From: Piscirickettsia litoralis
Lineage (GTDB): Bacteria > Pseudomonadota > Gammaproteobacteria > Piscirickettsiales > Piscirickettsiaceae
DNA length: 64,000 nt
NCBI RefSeq assembly: GCF_001720395.1
Contig: NZ_MDTU01000001.1
Coordinates: forward strand, 1,860,858 to 1,924,857
Direction: 5' to 3'
The position numbers were made by a program, and so were the translations under genes. The first letter of the stretch is position 1, and the number at the start of each line of letters is the position of its first letter. Positions 8,068 through 17,996 of the stretch are shown here, in pieces. Under the pieces are notes generated by a model that saw only the letters and a list, made by a program, of their open reading frames with translations, ran no database searches and was not told where the DNA came from.

Positions 8068-9300
8068 ATGTCGATTTGGGTAGCATGCTCTGAAGTTCGA
8101 AAGCCTATCAATGAAACGTTATTTTTGATTGGTATTTTTATTGTTATGGCTGTTGGGCCTTTTCTATCAGATATGTATTTGCCCAGTCTACCGGCGATGG
8201 TGCAATATTTTGGCTCTAGCCATGCAATGATCCAAAATAGCTTAAGTTTGTATTTGGCGGGCTTTGCTGTTGCCCAGCTTTTTTATGGGCCTCTTTCCGA
8301 TGGTTTTGGTCGCAGAAGAGCCTTGCTTGTAGGCGCTGGCGTTTGTTTAGTAGGAACGCTATTAACATTACAAGCTGAAACGGTCAGTGTATTATTACTG
8401 GGTCGCTTTATTCAAGGGTTAGGAGCTGCGGCATTTCCGGCGATTTCACGTGCGGCGATGAGTGATATGTATCAAGGAACTAGATTGGCCAAAATGGGGT
8501 CGTATACTGCCTTAGTCTTTTCTGCTGTTGCAGCAGGTGCGCCAATACTAGGAGGTGTGATTCAGCATTATTTTGATTGGCGAGTTAATTTTGTCGTTTT
8601 GGGCCTATTTGTATTATTGATTTTATTGATAGTGCTTTTTGTGTTGCCAGAAACACATTTTAAGCGTACAGAAAATGCTTTATCACCGAGGGTGCTAGGC
8701 AGTCGTTATTGGTTTTTACTGACTAATGGCCGATTTTTAGCCTATACCTTAGGGGCTTGTGTCGGTTTTGGCTCCATTATGGCCTATGGTACAGTCACGC
8801 CTTTTTTGTTTCAAAAGGTGCTTGGTTTAAGTGCACAAGCTTATGGTGAGTTGTCTTTATGTTTGGCCGCAGGATTGTTTGTCGGCTCGTTTTTAAATAC
8901 ACGTTTAGTTGCACGTTATGCGACACCCACTTTAATTATTATTGGCTATAGCATCACCTTAGTAGCAGGCTTAACGATGCTAATAGCCGCTGAACTTGGT
9001 TTTTTGAATGTGTATGTCATTATTATACCGATGTTTTTATTCGTTATTGGCGCGTGTTTATTATTTTCAAATTCGATGGCGGGTGCATTTGCAGGCGTCG
9101 CCCATATGGCAGGGTCTGCTGGAGCGGCTTATGGCCTGGTGCAAGTCTCATTTGCGGTATTCGTCACTTTTTTATTGAGTTTTTTCCATATTAAAAATCA
9201 ACTGCCTTTTGCGGTGAGTTTGGTGTTAATGTCATTATTTGGTCTGAGCGTGTTTTTAATTGTTGTTGTCAGAACAAGGAAAAGACAAGAAGCGCATTAA
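8068..9300 (+). CDS. Bcr/CflA-family MFS drug exporter
   Basis: A 410-residue major facilitator with about twelve membrane helices. Family motifs are the start of TM1 (FLSDMYLPSLPAM), the loop motif LFYGPLSDGFGRRRALL after TM2, and LGRFIQGLGAAAFPAISRAAMSDMY, typical of the bicyclomycin/chloramphenicol (Bcr/CflA) proton-driven exporters. ATG has TAGGAG upstream. It lies opposite a LysR gene, which likely regulates it. Its stop overlaps the polA stop region from the other strand. Substrate cannot be told from sequence. Confidence 0.9.
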   Translation: MSIWVACSEVRKPINETLFLIGIFIVMAVGPFLSDMYLPSLPAMVQYFGSSHAMIQNSLSLYLAGFAVAQLFYGPLSDGFGRRRALLVGAGVCLVGTLLTLQAETVSVLLLGRFIQGLGAAAFPAISRAAMSDMYQGTRLAKMGSYTALVFSAVAAGAPILGGVIQHYFDWRVNFVVLGLFVLLILLIVLFVLPETHFKRTENALSPRVLGSRYWFLLTNGRFLAYTLGACVGFGSIMAYGTVTPFLFQKVLGLSAQAYGELSLCLAAGLFVGSFLNTRLVARYATPTLIIIGYSITLVAGLTMLIAAELGFLNVYVIIIPMFLFVIGACLLFSNSMAGAFAGVAHMAGSAGAAYGLVQVSFAVFVTFLLSFFHIKNQLPFAVSLVLMSLFGLSVFLIVVVRTRKRQEAH

Positions 9301-12011
9301 TGCGCTTCTCCCCAAGTGTTACCATGACCGGCTTCTACAATTAAAGGTACGCTTAACTTAATGGCATTTTCCATTTTATTTTTAATTTCTTTTTTAGTTT
9401 CTACTATATCCTTTTCTGCCACTTCAAAGATTAGCTCATCATGCACTTGCATGAGCATCTTCACATCAAGCGATGTTTGTTGTAGCCAGTGATGGATATT
9501 AATCATTGCTTGCTTAATAATATCGGCAGCGGTGCCTTGCATCGGTGCATTAATAGCGGTACGTTCTGCTGCTTTTCTGCGCATGGCATTACGTGCATTA
9601 ATTTCAGGCAGATATAAACGACGGCCACACACTGTTGTGACATAGCCATTAGTTTTGGCTTGTTCACGGATATTATCCATATACTCGGCAACTTTTGGGT
9701 AACGGGCAAAGTAAATATCGATATAATCTTGAGCTTCATTACGTTCTACGCCCAATTGCTTTGCTAAACCAAAGGCGGACATACCGTAAATTAAACCAAA
9801 GTTAACCGCTTTAGCGCGACGGCGTTGCTCGCTGGTGACGTCATTAATAGCAACGCTAAAGACTTCGCTCGCTGTTGCGCTATGAATATCTAAATCATTT
9901 TCGAAGGCGTGTATTAAGTTTTTATCCTCTGACAAGTGAGCCATGATGCGCAGCTCAATTTGTGAATAGTCGGCGGCAATAAGCTGGTAACCGGCAGGTG
10001 CGATAAAGGCATCACGAATGCGGCGGCCTTCTTCAGTACGAATTGGAATGTTCTGCAAATTAGGATCAGAAGACGAAAGGCGACCGGTTGCTGTAACCGC
10101 TTGATGATAAGAAGTATGAATGCGACCTGTTTTAGGGTTTACCTGAAGAGGCAATTTGTCTAGATAAGTCGACTTTAATTTACTCAGGCTGCGATGCTCT
10201 AAAATAAGCTTTGGCAATTCATACTCTAAAGCAAGCTCTTGCAAAACATCTTCTGCGGTAGAAGGCTTGCCTTTAGGAGTTTTTTTAATAATCGGCAAGT
10301 TTAATTTATCAAATAGTATTTCTTGTAATTGTTTAGTCGAACTTAAATTAAATGTACTATCGGCAATGGCATAGACATCTTCGGCAATTTCATTAATGCG
10401 CTGTGTCACAGCTTTACTTTGCTGACTAAGCTTATCACTGTCTACTAGTACGCCGGTTTGCTCCATTTTAGCTAAGACTTTAATTAACGGTTGTTCTTTA
10501 TTTAAATAAATGTTAGTTAAATCTTTTTCGTCCTTGATTTTGGGCCACAACTTATTGTGTAATTGTAAGGTAATATCTGCATCTTCTGCCGCATAAGGCG
10601 AAGCTTGATCAATATTGATTTGATTAAAAGTAAGTTGTTTTTTTCCTTTGCCAGCAATATCTTCAAAATGAATCGTTTCATGGTTTAAATAACGTAAAGC
10701 CAGCGCATCCAGGTTATGACGTGTGGCTGTGCTATTAATAACATATGATTCGAGCATGGTATCGAATTGCACACCTTGTAAATCGATATCATATTGAGAG
10801 AGCACATTCATATCATATTTAATATGTTGGCCGACTTTAATCTGTTTTGGATCTTCTAAAATAGGTTTTAATTTTAGTAGGGTTTCTTCTAAATCAAGTT
10901 GATCAGGCGCGTCAAGGTAATCATGAGCAAGAGGAATATAGACACTATAGTCTGTCCCTGTGCTGACAGATAAGCCAACAATGTTAGCTTGCATAGAATC
11001 TAGGCTGGTCGTTTCTGTATCGATTGCAAAAACTTCGGCTTGTTTGAGGCGTTTGATGCAATCATTTAATTGGCTTTTTGTTAAAATAGTATGGTAATTA
11101 GCCGAGTTATCTTTGTTAATTTCTTTAGTTTTGCTATCTGAGTCTGAGATTGGAGCTATGTTGGTATTTATATTTTCAAGCCAGCGCTTAAACTCAAAAC
11201 GTGAAAAATATTCGCTAAGTAATTCTTGGTTTTTTTCAGTATGGCTAATTAATTCTTCGAAGCTGTTAGGCAATTTAACTTGACAATCAATAGTGACGAG
11301 CTTTTGGGCAAGGGTCAGCTGCTTTAAGTTTTCACGTAAACGTTCACCGACCTTGCCTTTAATGTTTTCTGCATTTTCCACTAGGTTTTCTACAGTATTA
11401 TATTGCGCTAGCCATTTTTCAGCTGTTTTAGGTCCAACACCAGGAATGCCTGGCACATTATCTGAAGTATCGCCAATTAGCGATAGGTAATCGATGATTT
11501 GTTCAGGCTTTACACCAAATTTTTCTTCTACGCCCTTATAATCTGTTTGATTTCCTTTCATCGTGTCAACTAAGTTGATGTTATCATTAACCAGTTGTGC
11601 CATATCTTTATCGCCAGTAGAAATGAGTACAGAGATATTTTTTTGTTCGGCGATTTTCGCTAAGGTACCAATTACATCATCAGCTTCAACGCCTTCAATA
11701 GCAATTAAGGGCAGGCCCATCGCAACAATAATTTCATGCAAAGGTTTTATTTGAGCTGCGAGTTCATCGGGCATGCTACCACGATTGGCCTTATACTCAG
11801 GATACATGTCATGGCGAAATGTCTTGCCTTTAGCGTCGAAAATAATCACTGGATGGTGATCTGGAAAATCATCGTTTAATTTACGGATCATATTGATGAC
11901 ACCGTAAATTGCTCCAGTAGGTTCCCCTTGCTTATTCGTCAGTGAAGGTAAGGCATAAAATGCACGAAACAAGTAAGAAGAACCATCGACGAGGATTATT
12001 TTTTTAGGCAT
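9297..12011 (-). CDS. polA: DNA polymerase I
   Basis: A 904-residue Pol I with all three activities. The N-terminal flap/5'-3' exonuclease (about residues 1-290) carries EGVEADDVIGTLA and GIPGVGPKTAEKWL. The 3'-5' proofreading domain keeps the acidic motif FAIDTETTSLD near residue 335. The polymerase domain has motif A DYSQIELRIMAH, motif B RRRAKAVNFGLIYGM and motif C MQVHDELIFEV. I prefer the start MPKKIILVDGSS at 12011, which has GGATAG before it. An ATG five codons upstream (12026) lacks a ribosome site. The gene lies just downstream of a secreted-protein gene on the same strand. Confidence 0.96.
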   Translation of the reverse strand: MPKKIILVDGSSYLFRAFYALPSLTNKQGEPTGAIYGVINMIRKLNDDFPDHHPVIIFDAKGKTFRHDMYPEYKANRGSMPDELAAQIKPLHEIIVAMGLPLIAIEGVEADDVIGTLAKIAEQKNISVLISTGDKDMAQLVNDNINLVDTMKGNQTDYKGVEEKFGVKPEQIIDYLSLIGDTSDNVPGIPGVGPKTAEKWLAQYNTVENLVENAENIKGKVGERLRENLKQLTLAQKLVTIDCQVKLPNSFEELISHTEKNQELLSEYFSRFEFKRWLENINTNIAPISDSDSKTKEINKDNSANYHTILTKSQLNDCIKRLKQAEVFAIDTETTSLDSMQANIVGLSVSTGTDYSVYIPLAHDYLDAPDQLDLEETLLKLKPILEDPKQIKVGQHIKYDMNVLSQYDIDLQGVQFDTMLESYVINSTATRHNLDALALRYLNHETIHFEDIAGKGKKQLTFNQINIDQASPYAAEDADITLQLHNKLWPKIKDEKDLTNIYLNKEQPLIKVLAKMEQTGVLVDSDKLSQQSKAVTQRINEIAEDVYAIADSTFNLSSTKQLQEILFDKLNLPIIKKTPKGKPSTAEDVLQELALEYELPKLILEHRSLSKLKSTYLDKLPLQVNPKTGRIHTSYHQAVTATGRLSSSDPNLQNIPIRTEEGRRIRDAFIAPAGYQLIAADYSQIELRIMAHLSEDKNLIHAFENDLDIHSATASEVFSVAINDVTSEQRRRAKAVNFGLIYGMSAFGLAKQLGVERNEAQDYIDIYFARYPKVAEYMDNIREQAKTNGYVTTVCGRRLYLPEINARNAMRRKAAERTAINAPMQGTAADIIKQAMINIHHWLQQTSLDVKMLMQVHDELIFEVAEKDIVETKKEIKNKMENAIKLSVPLIVEAGHGNTWGEAH

Positions 12012-12064
12012 TTTTCTATCCAGCATTAAATATAAATTTAAAAGTATAAAATGTTTTAATTTAA

Positions 12065-12688
12065 TTAATTATTATCCCAGAGTTTAGAGCTTTGTTTAAA
12101 GCCTGAGGGTGTTTTTTTTAGTTCAATTTTATTGTCGCTAATATGTAAAGGCCCCATCTTTTTGGCAGCGGCTAGAAAAGCGCTATTAATAGGGATTAAA
12201 TCATAGTCATAACTCACTTGGTAAATATTATTTTTAGCGGCTTTATAAAAATTAAACCCGGAGAGTTTTACTGCCGCATAACAGAACTGAAATTGCTGAT
12301 TGCCCAAGTTTTTGAAATGTTGCTTAGGTGATTTCGCAAACTGAATCGTAATATTTTTAGGATTATCTTTAATTGTATTAATAATAAGTTCTTTATGTTC
12401 AGCTAAGGCGGACAGCATTGGGTTTAGTTCAAGGTTATTTTTAGGTTGCTTGCCAAGGGTAAATTCAGTGCAGCCGGCTTGTGAGGTGGTGAGTAGCTTT
12501 TCTAAAAATGTTTGAATGCTGAGTTCTATATTCGTTTTTTCGCTATTGATATTAGTTTTTGCTTTCGTTGCTTTTGGCTGTGCTTGATGCGAGGGGGTTG
12601 GAGCTTGAGCAGAGAAAATCGGCATTATCATGCTGACGATGATGGCGAGTGTGCATATAACTTTATTAAACAGCCAAAATTGGGTCAT
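12065..12688 (-). CDS. Secreted protein of unknown function
   Basis: A 207-residue protein with a signal peptide (FNKVICTLAIIVSMIMPIFSAQA, cut near residue 28) and a lysine-rich linker (QAQPKATKAKTN). The mature part has two cysteines (CTEFTLG near 73 and QFCYAAV near 136) that could form a disulphide. I do not recognise a domain. It is 53 bases upstream of polA on the same strand and divergent from ltaE. Periplasmic location is inferred from the signal peptide only. Confidence 0.7.
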   Translation of the reverse strand: MTQFWLFNKVICTLAIIVSMIMPIFSAQAPTPSHQAQPKATKAKTNINSEKTNIELSIQTFLEKLLTTSQAGCTEFTLGKQPKNNLELNPMLSALAEHKELIINTIKDNPKNITIQFAKSPKQHFKNLGNQQFQFCYAAVKLSGFNFYKAAKNNIYQVSYDYDLIPINSAFLAAAKKMGPLHISDNKIELKKTPSGFKQSSKLWDNN

Positions 12689-12761
12689 TGGTACAGATAG
12701 CCTTCTTGAGTTGAATTTCTGTATAGTATCATTGAATGGGTGATAAGAACATGAGGTGAAA

Positions 12762-13775
12762 ATGAAAGCATTTGCAAGTGATAATTATGCCGGTGTGGCC
12801 CCTGAAATTATGGCAGCTCTAGTCGCTGCGAATCATGAGCATCAGCCTTCTTATGGCGAAGATGTGATGACAAAAGAAGCAATTGACTTAATTCGTCAGC
12901 AGTTAGGCGGGCAGGCTGAGGTCTTTTTTGTTTATAATGGCACAGCGGCGAATACGCTTGCCCTCAAGGCTTTGTTGCAGAGTCATGAAAGTGTGATTTG
13001 CCCAGACAGCGCGCACATTGTCAACCATGAAGTCGGTGCGCCGACAGCAATGACTGGCTCTACTTGCCTGAAAACAGCCAATATTAATGGCAAAATTACT
13101 CCGGCATGGATAGAAGAAGCATACCGAAGCCAAGTACGCTGGGGAGCGCATGCAACCTTGCCGCGAGTAGTGAGTATTACCCAAGCAACAGAGTTTGGTA
13201 CCGTTTATCAACCAAAAGAGTTGGCTGCCATTAGCGAGACTTGCAAGCGTTTAGGTTTATATCTGCATATGGACGGTTGTCGGCTTTATAACGCAGCAGC
13301 TGTACTGAACGTCTCTCTTGCGGCGATGACAACCGATGTTGGAGTGGATGTATTGTCTTTAGGAGGGACTAAAAACGGCTTGATGTTCGGTGAAGCTGTG
13401 GTGTTTTTGAACCCAAAACTGGCTGAAAATTTTGCTTATATTCAAAAGCAGGGCTTGCAATTACAATCGAAAATGCGCTTTATTGCCGCACAATTTGTGC
13501 CGTTTTTTAAAGAGAATCTATGGCAAAAATATGCTAATCAGGCGAATCAAATGTGCCAAGTCTTGGCAGAAGGTTTAAGGGCCAAGGGCTATCATCATTT
13601 TGATTATCCGGTTGAAACAAATCATGTTTTTGTAAGGCTTAGCTCGGACGTGGTTGCGAAGGCTCAAGAGGCTGTGCCTTTTTATATTTTCGATGAAAAA
13701 ACACAGCTGGCAAGATTAGTCACGTCCTTTGATACGGGACTTGCTGATATTGATAAATTACTTGCTGTTTTATAA
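12762..13775 (+). CDS. ltaE: Low-specificity L-threonine aldolase
   Basis: A 337-residue PLP enzyme of the threonine aldolase family. It cleaves threonine/allo-threonine to glycine and acetaldehyde in the cytoplasm. Visible features are the N-terminal FASDNYAGVAPEIM, the conserved ASYGED-like PSYGEDVMT, HMDGCRLYNAA with the PLP-ring Asp, and SLGGTKNGLMFGEAVVF with the Schiff-base lysine. ATG at 12762 is chosen over GTG at 12756 because GAGG lies six bases before it. It is a single gene with a promoter-sized gap to its divergent neighbour. Confidence 0.92.
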   Translation: MKAFASDNYAGVAPEIMAALVAANHEHQPSYGEDVMTKEAIDLIRQQLGGQAEVFFVYNGTAANTLALKALLQSHESVICPDSAHIVNHEVGAPTAMTGSTCLKTANINGKITPAWIEEAYRSQVRWGAHATLPRVVSITQATEFGTVYQPKELAAISETCKRLGLYLHMDGCRLYNAAAVLNVSLAAMTTDVGVDVLSLGGTKNGLMFGEAVVFLNPKLAENFAYIQKQGLQLQSKMRFIAAQFVPFFKENLWQKYANQANQMCQVLAEGLRAKGYHHFDYPVETNHVFVRLSSDVVAKAQEAVPFYIFDEKTQLARLVTSFDTGLADIDKLLAVL

Positions 13776-13833
13776 AGTTTTTTAATCGTTGGTATGGCTG
13801 TGGGGGCGAGTCTGCCATCTGTAGGGCGATGTG

Positions 13834-13840
13834 CTACAAT
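13834..13840 (+). promoter_or_regulatory. Putative -10 of the gpmI operon
   Basis: TACAAT at 13835-13840 is preceded by TGC, giving an extended -10. The -35 (CTGCCA at 13812) is weak. The distance of about 70 bases to the gpmI start is reasonable. Confidence 0.4.
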
Positions 13841-13909
13841 GGCGGCGGAGCATTAAACTTTAGACGTTTTTATGTATCTATAGCTAATAAAATGAAATAG
13901 TATCAAGAA

Positions 13910-15448
13910 GTGAGTGTTGTCGTGAAGAAAACTGCAGTGTTACTCGTGCTCGATGGATGGGGCTATTCTATTGATGTAAATAGCAATGCCATTCTCAATG
14001 CCAAGACCCCAAACTGGGATCGTTTTGTCGATGATTATCCTACAACGTTAATTTCTGCATCTGGCACCGATGTAGGCTTACCGGCAGGGCAAATGGGCAA
14101 CTCTGAGGTGGGTCATCTTAATTTAGGTGCGGGCCGTGTTGTTTATCAAGATTTATTACGCATTGGTCGTGATATTGAAAGTGGGGCCTTTTTTAATAAT
14201 GCGGTGCTTACTGATGCTATAGATACAACAGTTAATAAAAATGCAGCCGTGCACATTATGGGCTTGTTATCTCCCGGCGGTGTGCACTCACATGAAGACC
14301 AAATCGAAGCGATGATTGATTTGGCCTTGCAGCGTGGCGCTAAAAAAATATATTTACATGCCTTTTTAGATGGCCGTGATACGGCGCCTAAAAGTGCAGA
14401 AGCATCTCTTTTACGCTTTGAGAAAAAGTTGATTGATAGCGGCAAGGGAAAAATTGCCAGTATTATTGGTCGTTATTATGCGATGGATAGAGATCAGCGT
14501 TGGGATCGTATCGAAGCCGCTTATAACCTAATTACACAGGGCCAAGCGGTCTATCAAGCAGAAAGTGCAGCTCAGGGCTTGCAGGCAGCTTATGAACGTG
14601 ATGAGCGTGATGAGTTTGTTCAAGCAACGCGTATTGGTGATGTGGTGACTTTAAACGATGATGACGCCTTGGTCTTTATGAATTTTAGGGCTGATCGTGC
14701 ACGTCAACTCTCCCATGCCTTTAGTGATGAAAGCTTTAGTGGTTTTACTCGTGTTGCTAGGCCGAAGCTTTGTGCTTTTGTAACCTTAACTGAATATGCG
14801 ACAACAATTGATTCACAGATTGCTTATCCGCCCTTAGCGCTTAAAAACGTGTTGGGTCAGGTTTTATCCAAAGCCGGTAAAAAGCAACTACGCATTGCTG
14901 AGACAGAAAAATACGCCCATGTGACTTTCTTTTTTAATGGTGGTGTTGAAGACGCATTTTCCGGTGAAGAGCGTGAGTTAATTGCTTCGCCTCAAGTGGC
15001 AACCTATGATTTACAGCCAGAGATGAGTGCGCAAGAGTTAACCGATAAGCTGGTTGCAGCGATAGCCAGTCAAGAGTTTGATGCGATCATTTGTAATTAT
15101 GCTAATGCTGATATGGTAGGGCATACGGGTGATTACTCAGCGGCCGTCAAGGCCATTGAAGCCTTAGATCAATGCATAGGTCAGGTGGTTGCAGCCGGGC
15201 AGAAAGTCGGTGCTGATATCTTGATTACGGCCGATCACGGCAATGCTGAGCTGATGGTGAATCCACAGACAGGACAAGCGCATACCGCGCATACCAGTAA
15301 TTTAGTGCCACTTGTGTATGTAGGTAAAGATGCTACGCTAACTAAAGAAGGTGGTAGTTTATCTGATATTGCACCGACGATGTTACAACTGTTAGATCTC
15401 ACGATTCCCACGGAGATGACTGGCAAACCATTGGTGCATTTTAAATAA
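13910..15448 (+). CDS. gpmI: 2,3-bisphosphoglycerate-independent phosphoglycerate mutase
   Basis: Interconverts 3- and 2-phosphoglycerate in glycolysis through a phosphoserine, with two Mn2+. The 512 residues match the family length. Key sites are Asp15 in LVLDGWG, the nucleophile Ser65 in [32 protein letters not shown] and the metal site [10 protein letters not shown]. Start is the GTG at 13910 ([10 protein letters not shown], like the E. coli N-terminus), with only a weak AAGAAG ahead. It is followed by envC and ctp on the same strand, an arrangement common in gammaproteobacteria. Confidence 0.96.
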   Translation: MSVVVKKTAVLLVLDGWGYSIDVNSNAILNAKTPNWDRFVDDYPTTLISASGTDVGLPAGQMGNSEVGHLNLGAGRVVYQDLLRIGRDIESGAFFNNAVLTDAIDTTVNKNAAVHIMGLLSPGGVHSHEDQIEAMIDLALQRGAKKIYLHAFLDGRDTAPKSAEASLLRFEKKLIDSGKGKIASIIGRYYAMDRDQRWDRIEAAYNLITQGQAVYQAESAAQGLQAAYERDERDEFVQATRIGDVVTLNDDDALVFMNFRADRARQLSHAFSDESFSGFTRVARPKLCAFVTLTEYATTIDSQIAYPPLALKNVLGQVLSKAGKKQLRIAETEKYAHVTFFFNGGVEDAFSGEERELIASPQVATYDLQPEMSAQELTDKLVAAIASQEFDAIICNYANADMVGHTGDYSAAVKAIEALDQCIGQVVAAGQKVGADILITADHGNAELMVNPQTGQAHTAHTSNLVPLVYVGKDATLTKEGGSLSDIAPTMLQLLDLTIPTEMTGKPLVHFK

Positions 15449-15482
15449 CGGTTACAGGGCCACCAGTAAAGGTGGCTCGACG

Positions 15483-16652
15483 ATGCAGCAGCGATATCTT
15501 CTATTTCTTTACTTTACACTGTTTCTTTGCACTTTTTCGTTTATTCTTGACCTTAACTTTAAGAACTCTTATGCCGCTGATGAAGATCGCTTAATTAAAG
15601 TGCGCAAAGAAATTACTAAGCTTGATAAAAGTTTAAGCCTAGAAAAATTAAAGCTAACAGACATCAAACAGCGTATTGCGATTATTGATCAGCGCATTGA
15701 TAAATCTAATTTAATAATTATTAACAATCAAAATAAAATTAATGATAGAAAACTAATATTAATTGGCTTAAGAGATAAAAAAGAAAAATTAAAAAAATCA
15801 CTTGTTATCCAACGCCAACATATTAATAAATATATCAAAACAATTTTTTTAATGGGGCGCGAGCCTTATTTGAAATTATTGTTTAGCCAACAAGACCCAA
15901 AATTATTTGGGCGAATGCAACATTACTTTCAATATATCATGCGAGCGAATCTAAAGCGGTTGGATCAAGCAGAAAAAACAGCAGAGCGCCTTAAAGAGAC
16001 TAAGGATAAATTAATTTCTGAAAAGAAAAATTTAGAACAATTGATTGATCAGCAAGAGATTAATCTAAGTAAGCTATCAAAAGATAAAATTTTAAAAAGT
16101 CAGTTGGTTAGTGTTATTTCGGCATCTATTAATGATAAAAGTAATAAATTAAATAGGTTGTATAAAAATGAGCAAAGACTATTAAAACTAATCGAAAAAA
16201 TTGATCAAGAAAGTCTTAAACTCGTCCAAAATAAAGCTAAATCATTTAGTATGATGAAAAATAAGTTAATTTGCCCATTTATTAACCAAAAGATAAGAAG
16301 GAGTTTAATATCATTAGCCACTGGCGATATACAGAAAAATCAAGCAGTACTTATACCCGTAAAAGAAAAATCTGCGGTGAAAGCGGCATATTATGGCCAG
16401 GTTGTTTTTGCTAATACCTTAAAGGGATATGGAGAGCTAATTATTATTGATCATGGTCAAAACTATATGAGCTTGTATGGCTATAACCATAAACTATTAG
16501 TCACTAAAGGTCAGTGGGTTTCAGCGGGCGATAAACTTGCACTCTCCGGACAAGGGTTGGAAGGGCAGGGGATTTATTTTGAATTACGCCATAATAATCA
16601 AATAATTAGCTGGAAAAGCTGGTGTAAAAAAACAAACTTGGCACAAAAATAG
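15483..16652 (+). CDS. envC: EnvC-like murein hydrolase activator
   Basis: A 389-residue periplasmic protein. A signal/anchor segment (LFLYFTLFLCTFSFILDL) is followed by a long coiled coil rich in K, E, I and L (about residues 35-270). The last 90 residues are a LytM/M23-like domain (GQVVFANTLKGYGELIIIDHG...MSLYGYNHKLL). The zinc HxGxD motif is missing and the usual HxH is replaced by YFELRHN. This is the degenerate, non-hydrolytic pattern of EnvC, which activates the amidases AmiA/AmiB at division sites. The position between gpmI and ctp also matches EnvC. The sequence is unusually lysine/asparagine-rich and divergent, so orthology rests on architecture and context. Confidence 0.85.
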   Translation: MQQRYLLFLYFTLFLCTFSFILDLNFKNSYAADEDRLIKVRKEITKLDKSLSLEKLKLTDIKQRIAIIDQRIDKSNLIIINNQNKINDRKLILIGLRDKKEKLKKSLVIQRQHINKYIKTIFLMGREPYLKLLFSQQDPKLFGRMQHYFQYIMRANLKRLDQAEKTAERLKETKDKLISEKKNLEQLIDQQEINLSKLSKDKILKSQLVSVISASINDKSNKLNRLYKNEQRLLKLIEKIDQESLKLVQNKAKSFSMMKNKLICPFINQKIRRSLISLATGDIQKNQAVLIPVKEKSAVKAAYYGQVVFANTLKGYGELIIIDHGQNYMSLYGYNHKLLVTKGQWVSAGDKLALSGQGLEGQGIYFELRHNNQIISWKSWCKKTNLAQK

Positions 16653-16685
16653 CTTATCTCCCTTTATAAAAATAAGGGGATATAC

Positions 16686-17996
16686 ATGAAACGCTTACTA
16701 ACACATCCTATTTATTGCTTATTGGCATTCTCGTTTTTGATATCATCATCGGTGGGGGCTTATGCTCAGCAGCAGCAACCCTTACCTGTTGAAGATCTAC
16801 AGCGTTTTGTGCGTTCTTTGGATATGGTAAAACGTTATTATGTAAAGGAGATTGATGATAAAGCCGTTTTTGAAAATGCAATTCGTGGCATGTTGTCTGG
16901 TTTAGATCCGCATTCTGCTTATTTGGATAAAAAGGATTATGAAGACCTGCAAGTCAGTACATCAGGGAAGTTTGGAGGAGTGGGGATAGAGGTTACGATG
17001 GAACGTGATGTCGTTAAAGTAATTTCCCCAATTGATGATACACCTGCTTATAAAGCAGGGATACAAGCGGGCGATTTAATTATTAAAATTGATGAAACAC
17101 CGGTACGGGGTTTAAAGCTTAGGGATGCTGTTGATAAAATGCGTGGAGATGTAGGGGCTAAAGTTAACTTAACCATATTACGTAAAGGTGAGAAAAAGCC
17201 TCTCTCTATCGATGTAGTGCGTGATCGTATTGTTGTGCGCAGTGTTAAGTCTAAAATATATGATGAGAGTTATGGTTATATTCGAGTCAGTCAATTTCAG
17301 GAGAAAACAGGTCGTGACTTGATTAAAACTATTAATAAAATGAAACATGGCTCTAAAGGTAAAATTAAAGGCTTAGTTCTGGATTTACGTAATAATCCAG
17401 GTGGTTTATTGAACTCAGCAGTTGATGTCTCAGAAGTATTTTTAGATAAAAATAAACTAGATAAAAATAAGAAAATTGTTTACGCGAAAGGGCGCTTTCC
17501 AGGGTCTTCTATTGAAGAGCTCGTTCAAGATAATGATATGACTGGAGGCATTCCTATTGTTGTGTTGGTCAATGGTGGTTCAGCTTCTGCCTCTGAGATT
17601 GTCGCCGGTGCTTTACAAGATCACCGTCGTGCAGTGGTGATGGGGACAAAAACTTTTGGTAAAGGATCAGTGCAAACGATTTTACCATTACCTGATAAAA
17701 CAGCATTGAAAATGACGACAGCCTTATATTACACGCCAAAAGGACGCTCTATTCAGGCTCAAGGAATAGAGCCCGACATTAAAGTTGAAAAATTAAAATT
17801 AAAAATCGAAGAAAGTAAAGATTTTTCATCGATCTCTGAAGCAGACTTAGATAAACACTTAGCTGCTGTTTCACCTAAGAAAAAAGACAAGTCAAAAAAC
17901 TCATCAGATAAGTTGGTTGAGAGTGATTACCAGCTTTATTCAGCAATTAATTTACTTAAAGGCATGACTGTTGTTAACCCTAAAAAGTATTTATGA
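16686..17996 (+). CDS. ctpA: Carboxy-terminal processing protease (S41)
   Basis: A 436-residue periplasmic S41 protease. It has a signal peptide ending near SVGAYAQ and an N-terminal helical region with SGLDPHSAYL. The PDZ domain (about residues 90-170) carries GKFGGVGIEVT and GIQAGDLIIKIDETPV. The catalytic core shows the serine in NGGSASASEIVAGALQD and the lysine in GTKTFGKGSVQ. Such proteases trim or degrade periplasmic and cell-wall-associated proteins. It is 34 bases after envC in the same operon, and its stop overlaps the proposed start of the GH3 gene. A lysine-rich C-terminal tail follows the core. Confidence 0.93.
   Translation: MKRLLTHPIYCLLAFSFLISSSVGAYAQQQQPLPVEDLQRFVRSLDMVKRYYVKEIDDKAVFENAIRGMLSGLDPHSAYLDKKDYEDLQVSTSGKFGGVGIEVTMERDVVKVISPIDDTPAYKAGIQAGDLIIKIDETPVRGLKLRDAVDKMRGDVGAKVNLTILRKGEKKPLSIDVVRDRIVVRSVKSKIYDESYGYIRVSQFQEKTGRDLIKTINKMKHGSKGKIKGLVLDLRNNPGGLLNSAVDVSEVFLDKNKLDKNKKIVYAKGRFPGSSIEELVQDNDMTGGIPIVVLVNGGSASASEIVAGALQDHRRAVVMGTKTFGKGSVQTILPLPDKTALKMTTALYYTPKGRSIQAQGIEPDIKVEKLKLKIEESKDFSSISEADLDKHLAAVSPKKKDKSKNSSDKLVESDYQLYSAINLLKGMTVVNPKKYL

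Noticed and set aside
11293-11754. Plus-strand frames inside polA
   Set aside because: Antisense shadows of a well-conserved gene; low-complexity translations.
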